Notes: a model not told the origin generated them from the letters alone. Shown: positions 33,787 through 43,226, counted from the stretch's first letter. The stretch is DNA of 64,000 nucleotides from Streptomyces sp. NBC_01689 (GCF_036250675.1 NZ_CP109592.1:1426001-1490000), one strand, 5' to 3'. A program made the numbers and translations.

Positions 33787-33941
33787 CGTACGCGACCGAC
33801 CGTATCCACGAGGAGATCGCGTACATCGCCTACCACTTCCACTGGAGCCTGGAGACCATCCTGGACCTCGAACACCGTGACCGGCGCCGCTGCACGGAGC
33901 AGATCGCGGCGCTCGTCCACCGCGGCTCCGGGGAGAGGTGA
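33783..33941 (+). CDS. 52-aa small protein (DUF6760-like) in the eCIS operon
   Basis: Reading frame GTG 33783 to TGA 33941 encodes VTYATDRIHEEIAYIAYHFH, WSLETILDLEHRDRRRC and ends HRGSGER. The motif HEEIAYIAYHFHWSxxxILxLEHxxRRxW is the small DUF6760-type protein seen in eCIS/phage-like loci (remembered family). The GTG overlaps the stop of the previous gene, and the next gene begins 6 nt later. Its place between tube and long protein corresponds to the second tail-assembly chaperone in phage tails. It is short enough to be missed by automatic annotation. Confidence 0.85.
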   Translation: MTYATDRIHEEIAYIAYHFHWSLETILDLEHRDRRRCTEQIAALVHRGSGER

Positions 33942-33947
33942 CGCGGC

Positions 33948-36900
33948 GTGGGCGTCTTTGACCGGCTGCGGAACGGCGGACGGGACCGGACGACGGGCGG
34001 CCTGCCGGTCACCGGCCCGGCCGACGGTCCCGTCACGGGCGACGGCACGGCTCCGTCCGCCGGTGTCGCCCCGGCGGCGAGTGCGTCCCCGGGGGCGAGC
34101 GATTCCGGCGGGGGAACGGGAGACCGGGTGGTGCGGTCCGCCGCCTGGTCCTCGATGCCGCCCATCCAGCGCGCCCTGGCCGGCCCTGGCTCCGTCGCCG
34201 ACTCCGGGTTCGGCGGCCGGCTGACGACCTGGCAGAACCCCTCCTTCACGGGCACCCTCTCGCACGCCGTGCTGGACGGTGCGCCCGGCGGCCTGGTGCG
34301 AGGCACGGCGACCACGTCCGCGCTGCCCGCCTCCGGCCTCGAACTCCCCTCGCTCTCCCTGCCGGTGGCGCCACCGGTGGACACGGCCGGCCCCGTTCCC
34401 GCGGGGCGCGCGGGGGTCCCGGTCGTGCCGACCGGCCCGAGCGTGACAGCGGTCCCGTCCGCGGCCACCCGACCCGCGGCCCCGGCCGGGCTCACCAGGG
34501 CGTCGGCCGCACCCGCGGTACAGCGGCGCGCGCTGCCGGTGGTGACACCGTCCGCGTCACGTCGTACCACGGCCGGCCCTTCGGCACCCACGGCGCCCGC
34601 TCCGCCGGTCACCGGCGAGGCCGGGTCCGGCTCCCCCGCTCCACGTGCCTTCTCCTCGGCCACGGACGCCACCGGCGCCGCCCCGGCCGCTTCCCACGGC
34701 CCGACCGCCGCCCCCGCCGGACCGGATGTGGCGTCTCCTGGTCACGCGGGCGGGTCCGCGGCGAACACCGGGCCGGCCCCTTCCGTCTCCGTCCAGCGGT
34801 CCCCGGTCCGCGGCGATGCCACGGACCCCGGCCTGCCGGCCCAACGCCGTACGTCCGGCGGTGCCGGGCCCATGGTGCCCGGTGCGACCGGGTCCGGTGG
34901 TCCGGCCCCGGCGACGGCGTCCCCGAACCCGTCCGCCGACGTCCCGGCCCCGGGCCGACCCCGCCGGCGCTCCGCACTGGGCGCGCCGCTGTCCTCCCCA
35001 CCCCCGGCCACGGCGCCTTCCGTACGGCTCGACCCGCCCGGGGTGGGTCCCGGTCCCGGAATCCCCGGTGCCGTGCGCGGAACGGGAGTCCCGGCGGAGC
35101 GATCGGGAGCGCCGGTCGGCGGGACGTCCCCGGCCACTCCGTCCGTCGGAGGGGAATCCCGGTCCGTGCCCCCGGCCGCGGGGCCGCCGGTGCAGCGCGC
35201 CGCCTCCGCCACGGCCCCGGCCTCGTCCGGCACCACCGGAACGCGTCGTGACCCGCACGAACCCCCGGCACGGAAGGATTCCGGTCAGTCCGCCGGGGCG
35301 GCCGTGCCGTCGCGCCCACGGGTACGTGCGCTCACCCCCGCCCGTGCCCTCACCTCGGCCCTGCCCGCCGTGCCCCCGGCCACCGCGGTCCAGCGCCGGA
35401 CCGCCCCCGCGGCCGTTCCGCTGCGGCGCGTCGCGCCCGCCGAGGGGCCTGCCCGTACCGGCGGTTCCCTGGGCCGCCGTCCCGCCCCGAGTGCCGAACG
35501 GTCCGGGAGCGCCGTGCCGGGCCCGCGCGACGGCGTCACCGGGGCCGTACCGCCACCCGTCGACGCCGTGACGGCGGCCCCGCCCGTCCAGCGCGTCCCG
35601 GCGACCGGCACCGGCACCGGAACCGGCTTGGACGCGGGCGCGGGCGCACCTGGTGACCCATCGGTGATCCGTCGTCCCGGCCCGTCGTCATCAGCGCCTT
35701 CGACACCCCGTGGCGGGCTGTCCGGTGCCGTGGGAGCCCTGGTCCGGCGGGCCGTGCCGGTACGGGGAACGGGCGGCGACCGTGGTCCGGCCGCCGCGGG
35801 GATCGACTCCCCTGCGGCACCGGGTGCCGCGGCGGCTCCCGGCGCTCCTGTCGTCCAGCGGTTCGCCACGCATACTCCCGCGCCGGCTCCCCCCGCGGAC
35901 CGGTCGCGTACCCGTGATCCTTCGGCGCGGGGCTGGTCGACGGCCGGAACTCCCGTGTCTCGCGCCGTCGTTGGCGCGGCGAACCCCGGCCCGACTGACT
36001 CGGGCACCCTTCCCCCGGCCGCGCACCCGACCGGTGGTCGCCCGGTGACCGGCCCGCGTCCGGACGGCCGCTCCCCCGCGTCCGGCACCGGTGGGGTGGT
36101 GGCCGGCCCGGTGACGGCCGGTGCCCCCGTCGTCCAACGCCTTGCCGCAGCGGCGCCCGCTCCCGGCTCCCCTTCGATCACCTCGTCGTCGCCACGCACG
36201 ACCGCGGCGCACACGGCGGGTAGCCCGGCAACGGGTGCGCCGACCAGGTCTGTTCCGGGCGTCCCCTTGCCCGGCCTCCGTGTCCCCGCGACGGGTCCTT
36301 CCGGTACCGTCCCGGCCGACCGCGTACCGTCCGTCGCGCCGGTCGGCCCGCACCCTGTCGCCCGGCCCGCCCCGGGCCGTTCCGGTGGCGCCGACCTGCC
36401 CGCCGTACAACGGTCGGCCGACGACAGCTCCCCGGGGTCCGGCGACCGCCCGCCGCCGGGTGCCCAACAGGCCGTCCCTGTCACGCCGTCGGACGCCGCA
36501 TCGGTCGCGACTGACAAGCAGTCACCGGTCCTGCAGCCCGGCCCGTCGGTCCCCGTTCCCTCGGGTGCGGCGGCACACCAGCCCGCCGTCTCCCGTCCCG
36601 GTGCCGGTTCTCGTCGGCCCGGTACACCCGTTCAACGGCTCGGCCTCGGTGCCCCCGTCGTACAGCGGGCCGCCACCGCGTCCGAGGCTTCCGGGGGCGT
36701 GCTGTCTCGCCCGCTCTCCGGAACACGGCACGGCGGAAAGCCGTCACCGAACGCGGCCACACCGGGTCCCACGGCGTCCACCGGCGCAACCACCGTGATC
36801 TCCCCCGAGGTTCAGCCTGCGGTGGCTCTGATCTCTTCACCGTCCGTGTCCACGGGCGACAGCGGCGCCGCGGAAGTCACCGGTCGGACACGGCGCGGCG

Positions 36901-37613
36901 ACGACCCGGTCGTGCAGCGCCTCACCGCTCCGGGCACACCCACCCTGCCGGCGAGCGTCCGGCGTCCCGTATCCGTGGTGCCGTACGCCCCGGCCGGGCC
37001 GTCGGCACGGTCGACGCCGAGCGCGCCGATCGCCGCGGCCCAGCACGGCGCCCACCGCTCCGCACCGCTGCCTCCGGCGAACCCGAACAGCCCATCCGGT
37101 ATGGCAAGTTCGCCTGCCTCCGCGCGCTCAGCGCGCCCGATCCACCCGACGCCCCCAGCGACTCCTTCGCCTCCTTCGCCTCCTTTGCCCCGAACGGGCG
37201 TGCCGCTCAACGCGGTTCCGGCCGCACCGCCCCTCGCCCTCCCGGTGCAGCGGGCCGTGGTGACGCCCCCCGCGCCGGTCGCCCCGAAGCCGGTCACACC
37301 CGCGGCACCCCCGCCCGTACAACGGGTCGTCAACCCGACGGCGCCCCCACCGCCTCCCCCTCCGTCCGGCCCCCCACCCGCGTACTCCGCGAGTGAACCC
37401 CCGCCCCCCTCCGCGCACTCGGGACACCGGGTTGCCGGCAGCCAGCAGGCTCCTCCCGCGTACACCCCCGTCGACTTCGATCCCCGGGCGTTGACCCCGG
37501 GACAGGTCGACGAGCTGACGCACAAGCTGGCCGGTCCGATCACCCGCCTGCTGCGGACCGAACTCCGTCTCGAACGCGAGCGGATCGGCAAGCTGCGCGA
37601 TCCCCGTCGCTGA
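33948..37613 (+). CDS. 1,221-aa Pro/Ala-rich protein with VQR repeats, candidate tape measure
   Basis: Starts at GTG 33948 (VGVFDRLRNGGRDRTTG). About 95% of the protein is Pro, Ala, Gly, Ser, Thr, Val and Arg, without predicted fold. Into this are set 13 VQR tripeptides and one IQR, usually preceded by Pro/Ala/Val (PVVQR, PPVQR). Only two ends look ordered: the first about 130 residues (SSMPPIQRALAGPGSVADSG, RLTTWQNPSFTGTLSHAVLD) and the last 50 (LTPGQVDELTHKLAGPITRL, LRTELRLERERIGKLRDPRR), a charged helix typical of the homologous proteins in Streptomyces eCIS. Its location after tube and two small chaperone-like genes is where phages encode the tape measure. VQR is shared with the candidate cargo proteins. 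Function is inference; the frame has excellent codon bias. Confidence 0.85.
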   Translation: MGVFDRLRNGGRDRTTGGLPVTGPADGPVTGDGTAPSAGVAPAASASPGASDSGGGTGDRVVRSAAWSSMPPIQRALAGPGSVADSGFGGRLTTWQNPSFTGTLSHAVLDGAPGGLVRGTATTSALPASGLELPSLSLPVAPPVDTAGPVPAGRAGVPVVPTGPSVTAVPSAATRPAAPAGLTRASAAPAVQRRALPVVTPSASRRTTAGPSAPTAPAPPVTGEAGSGSPAPRAFSSATDATGAAPAASHGPTAAPAGPDVASPGHAGGSAANTGPAPSVSVQRSPVRGDATDPGLPAQRRTSGGAGPMVPGATGSGGPAPATASPNPSADVPAPGRPRRRSALGAPLSSPPPATAPSVRLDPPGVGPGPGIPGAVRGTGVPAERSGAPVGGTSPATPSVGGESRSVPPAAGPPVQRAASATAPASSGTTGTRRDPHEPPARKDSGQSAGAAVPSRPRVRALTPARALTSALPAVPPATAVQRRTAPAAVPLRRVAPAEGPARTGGSLGRRPAPSAERSGSAVPGPRDGVTGAVPPPVDAVTAAPPVQRVPATGTGTGTGLDAGAGAPGDPSVIRRPGPSSSAPSTPRGGLSGAVGALVRRAVPVRGTGGDRGPAAAGIDSPAAPGAAAAPGAPVVQRFATHTPAPAPPADRSRTRDPSARGWSTAGTPVSRAVVGAANPGPTDSGTLPPAAHPTGGRPVTGPRPDGRSPASGTGGVVAGPVTAGAPVVQRLAAAAPAPGSPSITSSSPRTTAAHTAGSPATGAPTRSVPGVPLPGLRVPATGPSGTVPADRVPSVAPVGPHPVARPAPGRSGGADLPAVQRSADDSSPGSGDRPPPGAQQAVPVTPSDAASVATDKQSPVLQPGPSVPVPSGAAAHQPAVSRPGAGSRRPGTPVQRLGLGAPVVQRAATASEASGGVLSRPLSGTRHGGKPSPNAATPGPTASTGATTVISPEVQPAVALISSPSVSTGDSGAAEVTGRTRRGDDPVVQRLTAPGTPTLPASVRRPVSVVPYAPAGPSARSTPSAPIAAAQHGAHRSAPLPPANPNSPSGMASSPASARSARPIHPTPPATPSPPSPPLPRTGVPLNAVPAAPPLALPVQRAVVTPPAPVAPKPVTPAAPPPVQRVVNPTAPPPPPPPSGPPPAYSASEPPPPSAHSGHRVAGSQQAPPAYTPVDFDPRALTPGQVDELTHKLAGPITRLLRTELRLERERIGKLRDPRR

Positions 37614-37657
37614 TCTCCCCCGACCCGCCTGCCCGTTCCGAGAAAGGCCCACCTCCG

Positions 37658-38083
37658 ATGCCCACCGATCTCGACCCGGGATCCACCATCTTCTTCACCC
37701 TGACGATCGACGGCGAGAGCCTCGGCTACTTCAACGGGTGTGAGGGACTGTCGTCGCAGGTGGAGATCGAGCAGCGCCAGGAAGGCGGCAACAACGGGTT
37801 CGTGTGGCAGCTCCCGTCCCGCGTGACCTTCTCCAACATCCGGCTGACCCGCCCGCTCACCCCGGACACCGCCAAGGTCGCGGCCTGGATCTCGTCGGTG
37901 ACGACGGGGGTCGAGCGGCCGACCGCGCAGATCGCGGCCTTGCGCGCGGACGGTTCGGAGGTGGCGCGCTGGGGGCTGATCGACGTGCTGCCGGTGAGCT
38001 GGCAGGGGCCGTCCCTCGATCCGTCCAGTCCGGGTGTGGCCACGGAGGTCCTGGAGATCACCCACCACGGCTTCACGGACTAG
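37658..38083 (+). CDS. Inner tube protein 2 / tube initiator (Pvc5-like)
   Basis: A 141-aa tail-tube-family protein: STIFFTLTIDGESLGYFNGC, GLSSQVEIEQRQEGGNNGFV, SNIRLTRPLTPDTAKVAAWI and TEVLEITHHGFTD. It is a diverged paralogue of the tube protein at 32846, of the type that links tube to the baseplate spike. It is followed by the LysM baseplate gene, the standard eCIS order. ATG 37658 follows GAGAAAGG. Confidence 0.94.
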   Translation: MPTDLDPGSTIFFTLTIDGESLGYFNGCEGLSSQVEIEQRQEGGNNGFVWQLPSRVTFSNIRLTRPLTPDTAKVAAWISSVTTGVERPTAQIAALRADGSEVARWGLIDVLPVSWQGPSLDPSSPGVATEVLEITHHGFTD

Positions 38084-38142
38084 GCACGGACGGGGAGCGG
38101 TCGGGAACTCGGGGACTTCAGGGACTAGGGACGGCGAAGAAC

Positions 38143-38880
38143 ATGGCAGGCAAGGCAGGAAAGGGCGGCAAGGGCGGTGCGGGCAAGAGTCTCGTGCGCG
38201 CCACGCTGGCCATCCACGAGCCGCCCATCGGGCACAGCACGACACCGGGCGCGTTGATCAAGACGTTCAACTTCGACTTCAATCCGTCCACGCTCTCCCT
38301 GAGCCGCCGCGCCCGCTGGAAGACCACTCCGACCGCGGCCGTGCGGGACGGCTCCCTCCCTGAGTTCATGGGTCCCGAACCGCGCGAGCTGACCGTCGAG
38401 ATCTTCCTCGACTCCTCCGACGACCCGACCAGCAACACCGTGCTGAAGAAGGTCGAGTCGCTCTTCTCCTGCTGCGAGGTGACGACGAAGAGCATCGCCG
38501 CCAAGCAGCCGTCCACACCGTGGGTGGTCTTCCAGTGGGGGTCGTTCTCGACCGCGCGGTTCACGGCGTACGTCGGTTCCGTGGAGGCGAGTTACTCGCT
38601 CTTCGGCACGACGGGCGTGCCGATCCGGGCCACCTGTCAGGTGCATCTGCACGAGATCCCCAGCAGGACCAAGGGCCAGAACCCCACGTCGGGCGCGCTC
38701 ACGGCGCAGCGTGTGCACCGGGTCGTGGCGGGCGACTCGCTGCAGTCACTGGCCTGGCGGGAGTACGGGAACGCGTCCGCGTGGCGTGCGATCGCCGAGG
38801 CCAACGGCATCGACGATCCGTCCCGGCTGTCGAACGGTACGGAGCTCGTGCTCCCGGCCGCCGAGGAGGTCGGTCTCTGA
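38143..38880 (+). CDS. LysM baseplate hub protein (Pvc7/gp53-like)
   Basis: A 245-aa protein with a Lys/Gly-rich start (MAGKAGKGGKGGAGK), a beta-rich tail-hub domain (FNFDFNPSTLSLSRRARWKT, ELTVEIFLDSSDDPT, TPWVVFQWGSF) and a C-terminal LysM motif at about residues 188-240 (HRVVAGDSLQSLAWREYGNA, WRAIAEANGIDDPSRL, LVLPA). In eCIS this protein clamps the spike-tube junction in the baseplate. The stop overlaps the ATG of the spike gene (TGATG). Confidence 0.95.
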   Translation: MAGKAGKGGKGGAGKSLVRATLAIHEPPIGHSTTPGALIKTFNFDFNPSTLSLSRRARWKTTPTAAVRDGSLPEFMGPEPRELTVEIFLDSSDDPTSNTVLKKVESLFSCCEVTTKSIAAKQPSTPWVVFQWGSFSTARFTAYVGSVEASYSLFGTTGVPIRATCQVHLHEIPSRTKGQNPTSGALTAQRVHRVVAGDSLQSLAWREYGNASAWRAIAEANGIDDPSRLSNGTELVLPAAEEVGL

Positions 38881-40787
38881 TGGTGCAGGCCTCGTACTCC
38901 AGCGTCGTCCACGTCACGGTCGGCGGCAGCCCGCTCCCGGACAAGATCGCCTCCGATCTGGTCGGCTGCTGGGTCGATCTCGGAGCAGGCGTACCCGGCG
39001 CGTTCCGGCTCACCTTCCGCGACCCGGACCGGCTGGTGCTCGGCGATCTCGGCGTCCGGTGCGGCACCGAGGTGGTCCTCGCGCCGGTGGCCGACGGCCA
39101 GGGCGCCTCGTCCCCGCTGCTGACCGGCGAGGTCACCGGCATGGAGACCGACTACGACGGCACCGGGACCTTCACGGTCGTACGCGGTTACGACCTCGGG
39201 CACCGTCTGCTGCGCCGGCGCAGGGTGGCGGCCTACCGCAACCAGACCGCGTCGGACATCGTGCGCAAACTCGTCGCCCTGAACGGCGTCCCGGTCGGCC
39301 CCAAGGTCGGCTCCACCCGGACCGTGTACGAGTTCATCAGCCAGGCCAACGTCACCGACTGGGACTTCCTGGCCCGGCTCGCCGACGAGAACGAGATGGT
39401 GATGTCACTGGACTCCCGCGGGAGGTTCCAGTTCGCCGAGCCGGACCCGGCGTCCGGAGCGCCCTCCACGAGCACCCCCGGCGAGAAGAGCCCGTTCGTG
39501 CTCCAGGGCGGCGTGGACGTGCTGCGCTGCCGGGCCGCGGTGACCTCCGCCGACCAGGTCGCCAAGACCGAGGCCCGCGGCTGGGACGTGGTGACCAAGA
39601 AGAAGCTCGTCGCGACGGCTCCCGCCACGGCCAACGCCGGCTTCGCCATCGGCGTCACTCCCGAGGACACGGCGAAGAAGTTCAGGACCGCGAAACTGGT
39701 GGAGACCGACACGCCCTACGACCGCCAGCCCGAGGTCAAGTTCGCCGCCGAGTCCCTGGCCGACGACGTCACCTCGTCCTTCGCGGAGCTGGAGGTGGTG
39801 GTCTGGGGGAACCCCAAGCTGCGCCCCGGCGTGCCGATCGCCCTCACCGACGTGGGCAAACCCTTCGAGGGCCAGTACACGGTCACCTCCGTCCGGCACG
39901 AGTTCGGCAACGACGAGCCGTACCGGACCTGGGTGACCGTCAGCGGGAGGCAGTGGCGCTCGCTGTACGGCCTGGCCTCCGGTGGCGGCACGGCCGGCAC
40001 GCCGAAGCTGCCGAGCGTGGCCAACGCCCTGGTCACGAACGTCCAGGACCCGCTCAAGCAGGGCCGGGTCAAGCTGCAGTTCCCCTGGCTGGACGACCTC
40101 TACGAGAGCGACTGGACGCGAACCGTGCAACTCGGCGGCAAGGGCGGTGGCGGGGTGTTCCCGTACGACGTCGGTGACGAGGTGCTGGTCGCCTTCGACC
40201 GGGGCGCCCTGGACCACCCGTTCGTGGTCGGCGGCCTCTACAACGGCAGGGACACCCCGACCGTCGTCAGTGACGTGCCGCTGCACGACGGGGTCAGGAA
40301 GCAGGCGATCCGGCACACCCTGTCCGACCGCAGGGGCAACCGCGTCGACCTGCTCAGCCAGCAGACCGGGGCGCGCAGACAGGGTGTCCGCATCGCCTCC
40401 GGCAACGACAAGCTGACCATCAACCTCGACCGTACGAAGACCGAGATCACGGTGGACAGCAAGGGCTCCGTCACCATCAAGGGCAGCAGGTCGGTGTCGG
40501 TGGAGGCGGGCACGGACCTCACCCTGAGCGCGCGCCGGAAGCTGACGATCAAGAGCGGTGGACTGCTCGACATCGAGGGCCGCGGGCTGGTCAACCTGAA
40601 GTCCCTGGGCGGGGCGGTCACCGTCGACGCGATGGGTGCCCTCAACCTCAAGGCGCTCGGTGCCGCGATGCTCACCGCGGGCGGCACCGTCCAGGTCAAC
40701 TCCGTCGCCGCGGTCGGGATCCGGGCCGTCACCATCCCGCTGCAGGGCCTGGTGATGGTCAACAACAAGCCCTATCCACTGCCGTGA
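38880..40787 (+). CDS. Central spike protein (VgrG/Pvc8)
   Basis: A 635-aa spike. Residues 1-370 are the gp27-like hub (VHVTVGGSPLPDKIASDLVG, FEGQYTVTSVRHEFG); residues about 385-460 are the gp5 OB-fold (ALVTNVQDPLKQGRVKLQFP, GDEVLVAFDRGALDHPFVVG, GLYNG); the last 130 residues form the beta-helix needle (ITVDSKGSVTIKGSRSVSVE, LTLSARRKLTIKSG). No lysozyme domain is present. The C-terminus ends NNKPYPLP without a PAAR domain, and no separate PAAR gene follows. ATG 38880 was chosen by overlap with the LysM gene. Confidence 0.96.
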   Translation: MVQASYSSVVHVTVGGSPLPDKIASDLVGCWVDLGAGVPGAFRLTFRDPDRLVLGDLGVRCGTEVVLAPVADGQGASSPLLTGEVTGMETDYDGTGTFTVVRGYDLGHRLLRRRRVAAYRNQTASDIVRKLVALNGVPVGPKVGSTRTVYEFISQANVTDWDFLARLADENEMVMSLDSRGRFQFAEPDPASGAPSTSTPGEKSPFVLQGGVDVLRCRAAVTSADQVAKTEARGWDVVTKKKLVATAPATANAGFAIGVTPEDTAKKFRTAKLVETDTPYDRQPEVKFAAESLADDVTSSFAELEVVVWGNPKLRPGVPIALTDVGKPFEGQYTVTSVRHEFGNDEPYRTWVTVSGRQWRSLYGLASGGGTAGTPKLPSVANALVTNVQDPLKQGRVKLQFPWLDDLYESDWTRTVQLGGKGGGGVFPYDVGDEVLVAFDRGALDHPFVVGGLYNGRDTPTVVSDVPLHDGVRKQAIRHTLSDRRGNRVDLLSQQTGARRQGVRIASGNDKLTINLDRTKTEITVDSKGSVTIKGSRSVSVEAGTDLTLSARRKLTIKSGGLLDIEGRGLVNLKSLGGAVTVDAMGALNLKALGAAMLTAGGTVQVNSVAAVGIRAVTIPLQGLVMVNNKPYPLP

Positions 40788-40827
40788 TGACCGAGAAGAA
40801 CGTCAGGAACAGGCGGGTGTCCCACTG

Positions 40828-41268
40828 ATGGCCGAGCAGTTCGTCGGATCCGGCTGGGCGTTCCCCATGCGCATCGGCCCCACCGGGGGCATCGCGCTGG
40901 TCAGCGGGGAGCGGGAGATCGAGGAGGCCATCCGGCTGGTGCTGGCCACCGCGCCGGGCGAGCGGCCGATGCGGCCCGAGTTCGGCTGCGCCATCCACGA
41001 CCTCGTGTTCTCCCCGGTCAACGAGGCGACGGCGGGGCGCATCCAGCACGAGGTGTACACCACCCTGGACCGCTGGGAGCCACGGATCGAGGTCAACGAC
41101 GTCGAGGTGACGGCCGGCGCGGACCAGGGCGTGCTCTTCATCGACGTGCGCTACTCGATCCGGGGCACCAACAACCCCCGCAGCCTGGTCTTTCCGTTCT
41201 ACGTCATTCCCTCCCACGAGGATCCCGACGCCTCCGGCGCGGGCAACTCCCTTGAAAGCGACCGCTGA
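40828..41268 (+). CDS. Baseplate wedge protein, gp25/Pvc9-like
   Basis: A 146-aa gp25-family protein: GSGWAFPMRIGPTGGIALVS, EREIEEAIRLVLATAPGERP, MRPEFGCAIHDLVFSPVNEA with the conserved E-P-R segment DRWEPRIEVNDVEV. gp25 joins the first sheath ring to the baseplate wedge. The stop overlaps the next ATG (TGATG). The 40-nt gap before it contains only a 13-codon frame that I do not count as a gene. Confidence 0.95.
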   Translation: MAEQFVGSGWAFPMRIGPTGGIALVSGEREIEEAIRLVLATAPGERPMRPEFGCAIHDLVFSPVNEATAGRIQHEVYTTLDRWEPRIEVNDVEVTAGADQGVLFIDVRYSIRGTNNPRSLVFPFYVIPSHEDPDASGAGNSLESDR

Positions 41269-43226
41269 TGGCACTGCCTTCCCCGAATCTCGACGACCGC
41301 CGCTTCCAGCAGTTCGTCGACGACGCCAAGCGCTACATCCAGCAGCGCGCCCCCGAGTGGACCGACCACAACGTGTCGGACCCGGGCGTCACCCTCGTGG
41401 AGACGGTCGCCCACATGGCCGACCAGATCGTCTACCGGCTCAACCGGGTCCCGGAGAAGAACCACCTGGCCTTCCTGGATCTCGTGGGCATCACCCTCTT
41501 CCCGCCCTCGGCCGCCCGCACCGACGTCACGTTCTGGCTGTCCGCGCCGCAGGAGGAGCCGATCGTGCTGCCGGTCGGCACCGAGGCGGCGACACTGCGC
41601 ACGGAGAGCGAGGAGGCGGTCGTCTTCGCGACCGAGCGTCAACTGACCGTCGTCCCCACCGCGTTGCGTCATCTCGTGGTGCAGCACCACGGGCTTCCGG
41701 TCACCGACAGGACCGCCGACCTCGCCGAGGGCAAGGACGTGCTGTGCTTCGCGGAGGCGCCCGCCCCCGGTGACTGCGTGCTGTTCGGCCTCACCACGGC
41801 CGTGCCGCACTGCGCGGTCGCCCTGGAGCTCGACAGCCGCGTCGACGGTGTCGGTGTCGACCCGCGCCAGCCACCGCTGGTCTGGGAGGCCTGGTCCGAG
41901 GACGGCTGGACCGCCTGCGAGGTCGACCGGGACGGCACCGGCGGACTGAACCGGCCCGGCGACGTCGTCCTGCACGTCCCCGGCGGGCACACCCTGTCCC
42001 GCACCGGCGGCCAGGAGGCGGGCTGGCTGCGCTGCCGCGTCACCGACCCGTTGCCCGACCAGCCCTTCTACACCACCTCGCCGACCGTCCAGGCCGCCGC
42101 GGCGTTCACCCTCGGCGGCACCGCCTCGGCGATCCACGCGGAGACGGTCCACGACGAGGCGCTCGGCGAGTCCACCGGGCTGCCGGGGCAGCGGCTGCGG
42201 CTCACCCGCTTCCCCGTCGTCGGGGACACCCCGCCGGTCCTGCTGCAGACGGCCGAGCGGGACGGCTGGACCGACTGGGACGTCGTCCCGCACTTCGCCG
42301 CGTCCGGCCCCGGCGACCGGCACATCGCCCTGGACGCGGCGACCGGCGAGATCTCCTTCGGGCCCGCCGTCCGCGAACCCGACGGCACATTGCGCCAGTT
42401 CGGCTCGGTGGCGCCCAAGGGCGCCGTGATCCGCGCGCGCCGATACCGGACCGGCGGCGGCCGGGCCGGCAACGTGGCCCGGGGCGCCGTGCAGGTGCTG
42501 CGCAGTTCGGTGCCGTACGTCGCCGAGGTCGTCAACCGGGAGGCCGCGCGTGGCGGTGTCGACGGCGAGACCGTCGCGGAGGCCAAGACCCGGGCCCCGA
42601 TCACCCTGCGCGCCCAGGAGCGGGCCGTGACCCTGCGCGACTACGAGGAACTCGCCCGGCGCGCCGCCCCCGAGACCGCCCGGATCACCTGTCTGGAGGG
42701 CGACGAGGGCGAGCACGGCGCGTACGCGGTCCGTGTGCTGGTCGTCCCGCAGGCGGTGCCGGACCCGGGCGGGCGGCTGCGCTTCGAGCAACTCGTGCCG
42801 GGTGACAGCCTGTTGCGGCGCATCACCCGCTATCTCGACGAGCGGCGGCTGATCGGCACCCGGCTCGCGGTCGGGCCGCCCTTCTACCAGGGCGTCACCG
42901 TCGTCGCCACCGTGCACGCCTTCCGCGGGGTCGACACCGACCGGGTGCGCCGTCAGGCGCACGACGCCCTCTACCGCCATCTCGACCCGCTCACCGGCGG
43001 CGCGAACGGAACCGGCTGGCCCTTCGGCCGCCCCGTGCAGTCGGGTGAGGTCTTCGCGGTGCTGCAGCGTGTCCCCGGCGTCGAACTCGTCGACGCGGTG
43101 CAACTCCACCCCGCCGACCCCCTGACGGGCAAGCGGGGCGACCCCACCGACCGGATCGACCTCGAAGCCCCCTCGCTGGTCTTCTCGTTCGACCACCGGG
43201 TGCGCGTCATCGGAGACGGTTCATGA
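41268..43226 (+). CDS. Baseplate wedge protein, gp6/BaseplateJ-like (Pvc11)
   Basis: A 652-aa baseplate J-like protein: LDDRRFQQFVDDAKRYIQQR, PEWTDHNVSDPGVTLVETVA and MADQIVYRLNRVPEKNHLAF are the hallmark N-terminal block; the C-terminal part has LRDYEELARRAAPETARITC and RLAVGPPFYQGVTVVATVHA. It forms the wedge ring of the baseplate that transmits the trigger to the sheath. Coupled to genes on both sides by 1- and 4-nt overlaps. Confidence 0.96.
   Translation: MALPSPNLDDRRFQQFVDDAKRYIQQRAPEWTDHNVSDPGVTLVETVAHMADQIVYRLNRVPEKNHLAFLDLVGITLFPPSAARTDVTFWLSAPQEEPIVLPVGTEAATLRTESEEAVVFATERQLTVVPTALRHLVVQHHGLPVTDRTADLAEGKDVLCFAEAPAPGDCVLFGLTTAVPHCAVALELDSRVDGVGVDPRQPPLVWEAWSEDGWTACEVDRDGTGGLNRPGDVVLHVPGGHTLSRTGGQEAGWLRCRVTDPLPDQPFYTTSPTVQAAAAFTLGGTASAIHAETVHDEALGESTGLPGQRLRLTRFPVVGDTPPVLLQTAERDGWTDWDVVPHFAASGPGDRHIALDAATGEISFGPAVREPDGTLRQFGSVAPKGAVIRARRYRTGGGRAGNVARGAVQVLRSSVPYVAEVVNREAARGGVDGETVAEAKTRAPITLRAQERAVTLRDYEELARRAAPETARITCLEGDEGEHGAYAVRVLVVPQAVPDPGGRLRFEQLVPGDSLLRRITRYLDERRLIGTRLAVGPPFYQGVTVVATVHAFRGVDTDRVRRQAHDALYRHLDPLTGGANGTGWPFGRPVQSGEVFAVLQRVPGVELVDAVQLHPADPLTGKRGDPTDRIDLEAPSLVFSFDHRVRVIGDGS

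Noticed and set aside
40787..40828. 13-codon frame MTEKNVRNRRVSH between spike and gp25 genes
   Set aside because: Too short and without conservation evidence; likely just the spacer, though translational coupling is possible.
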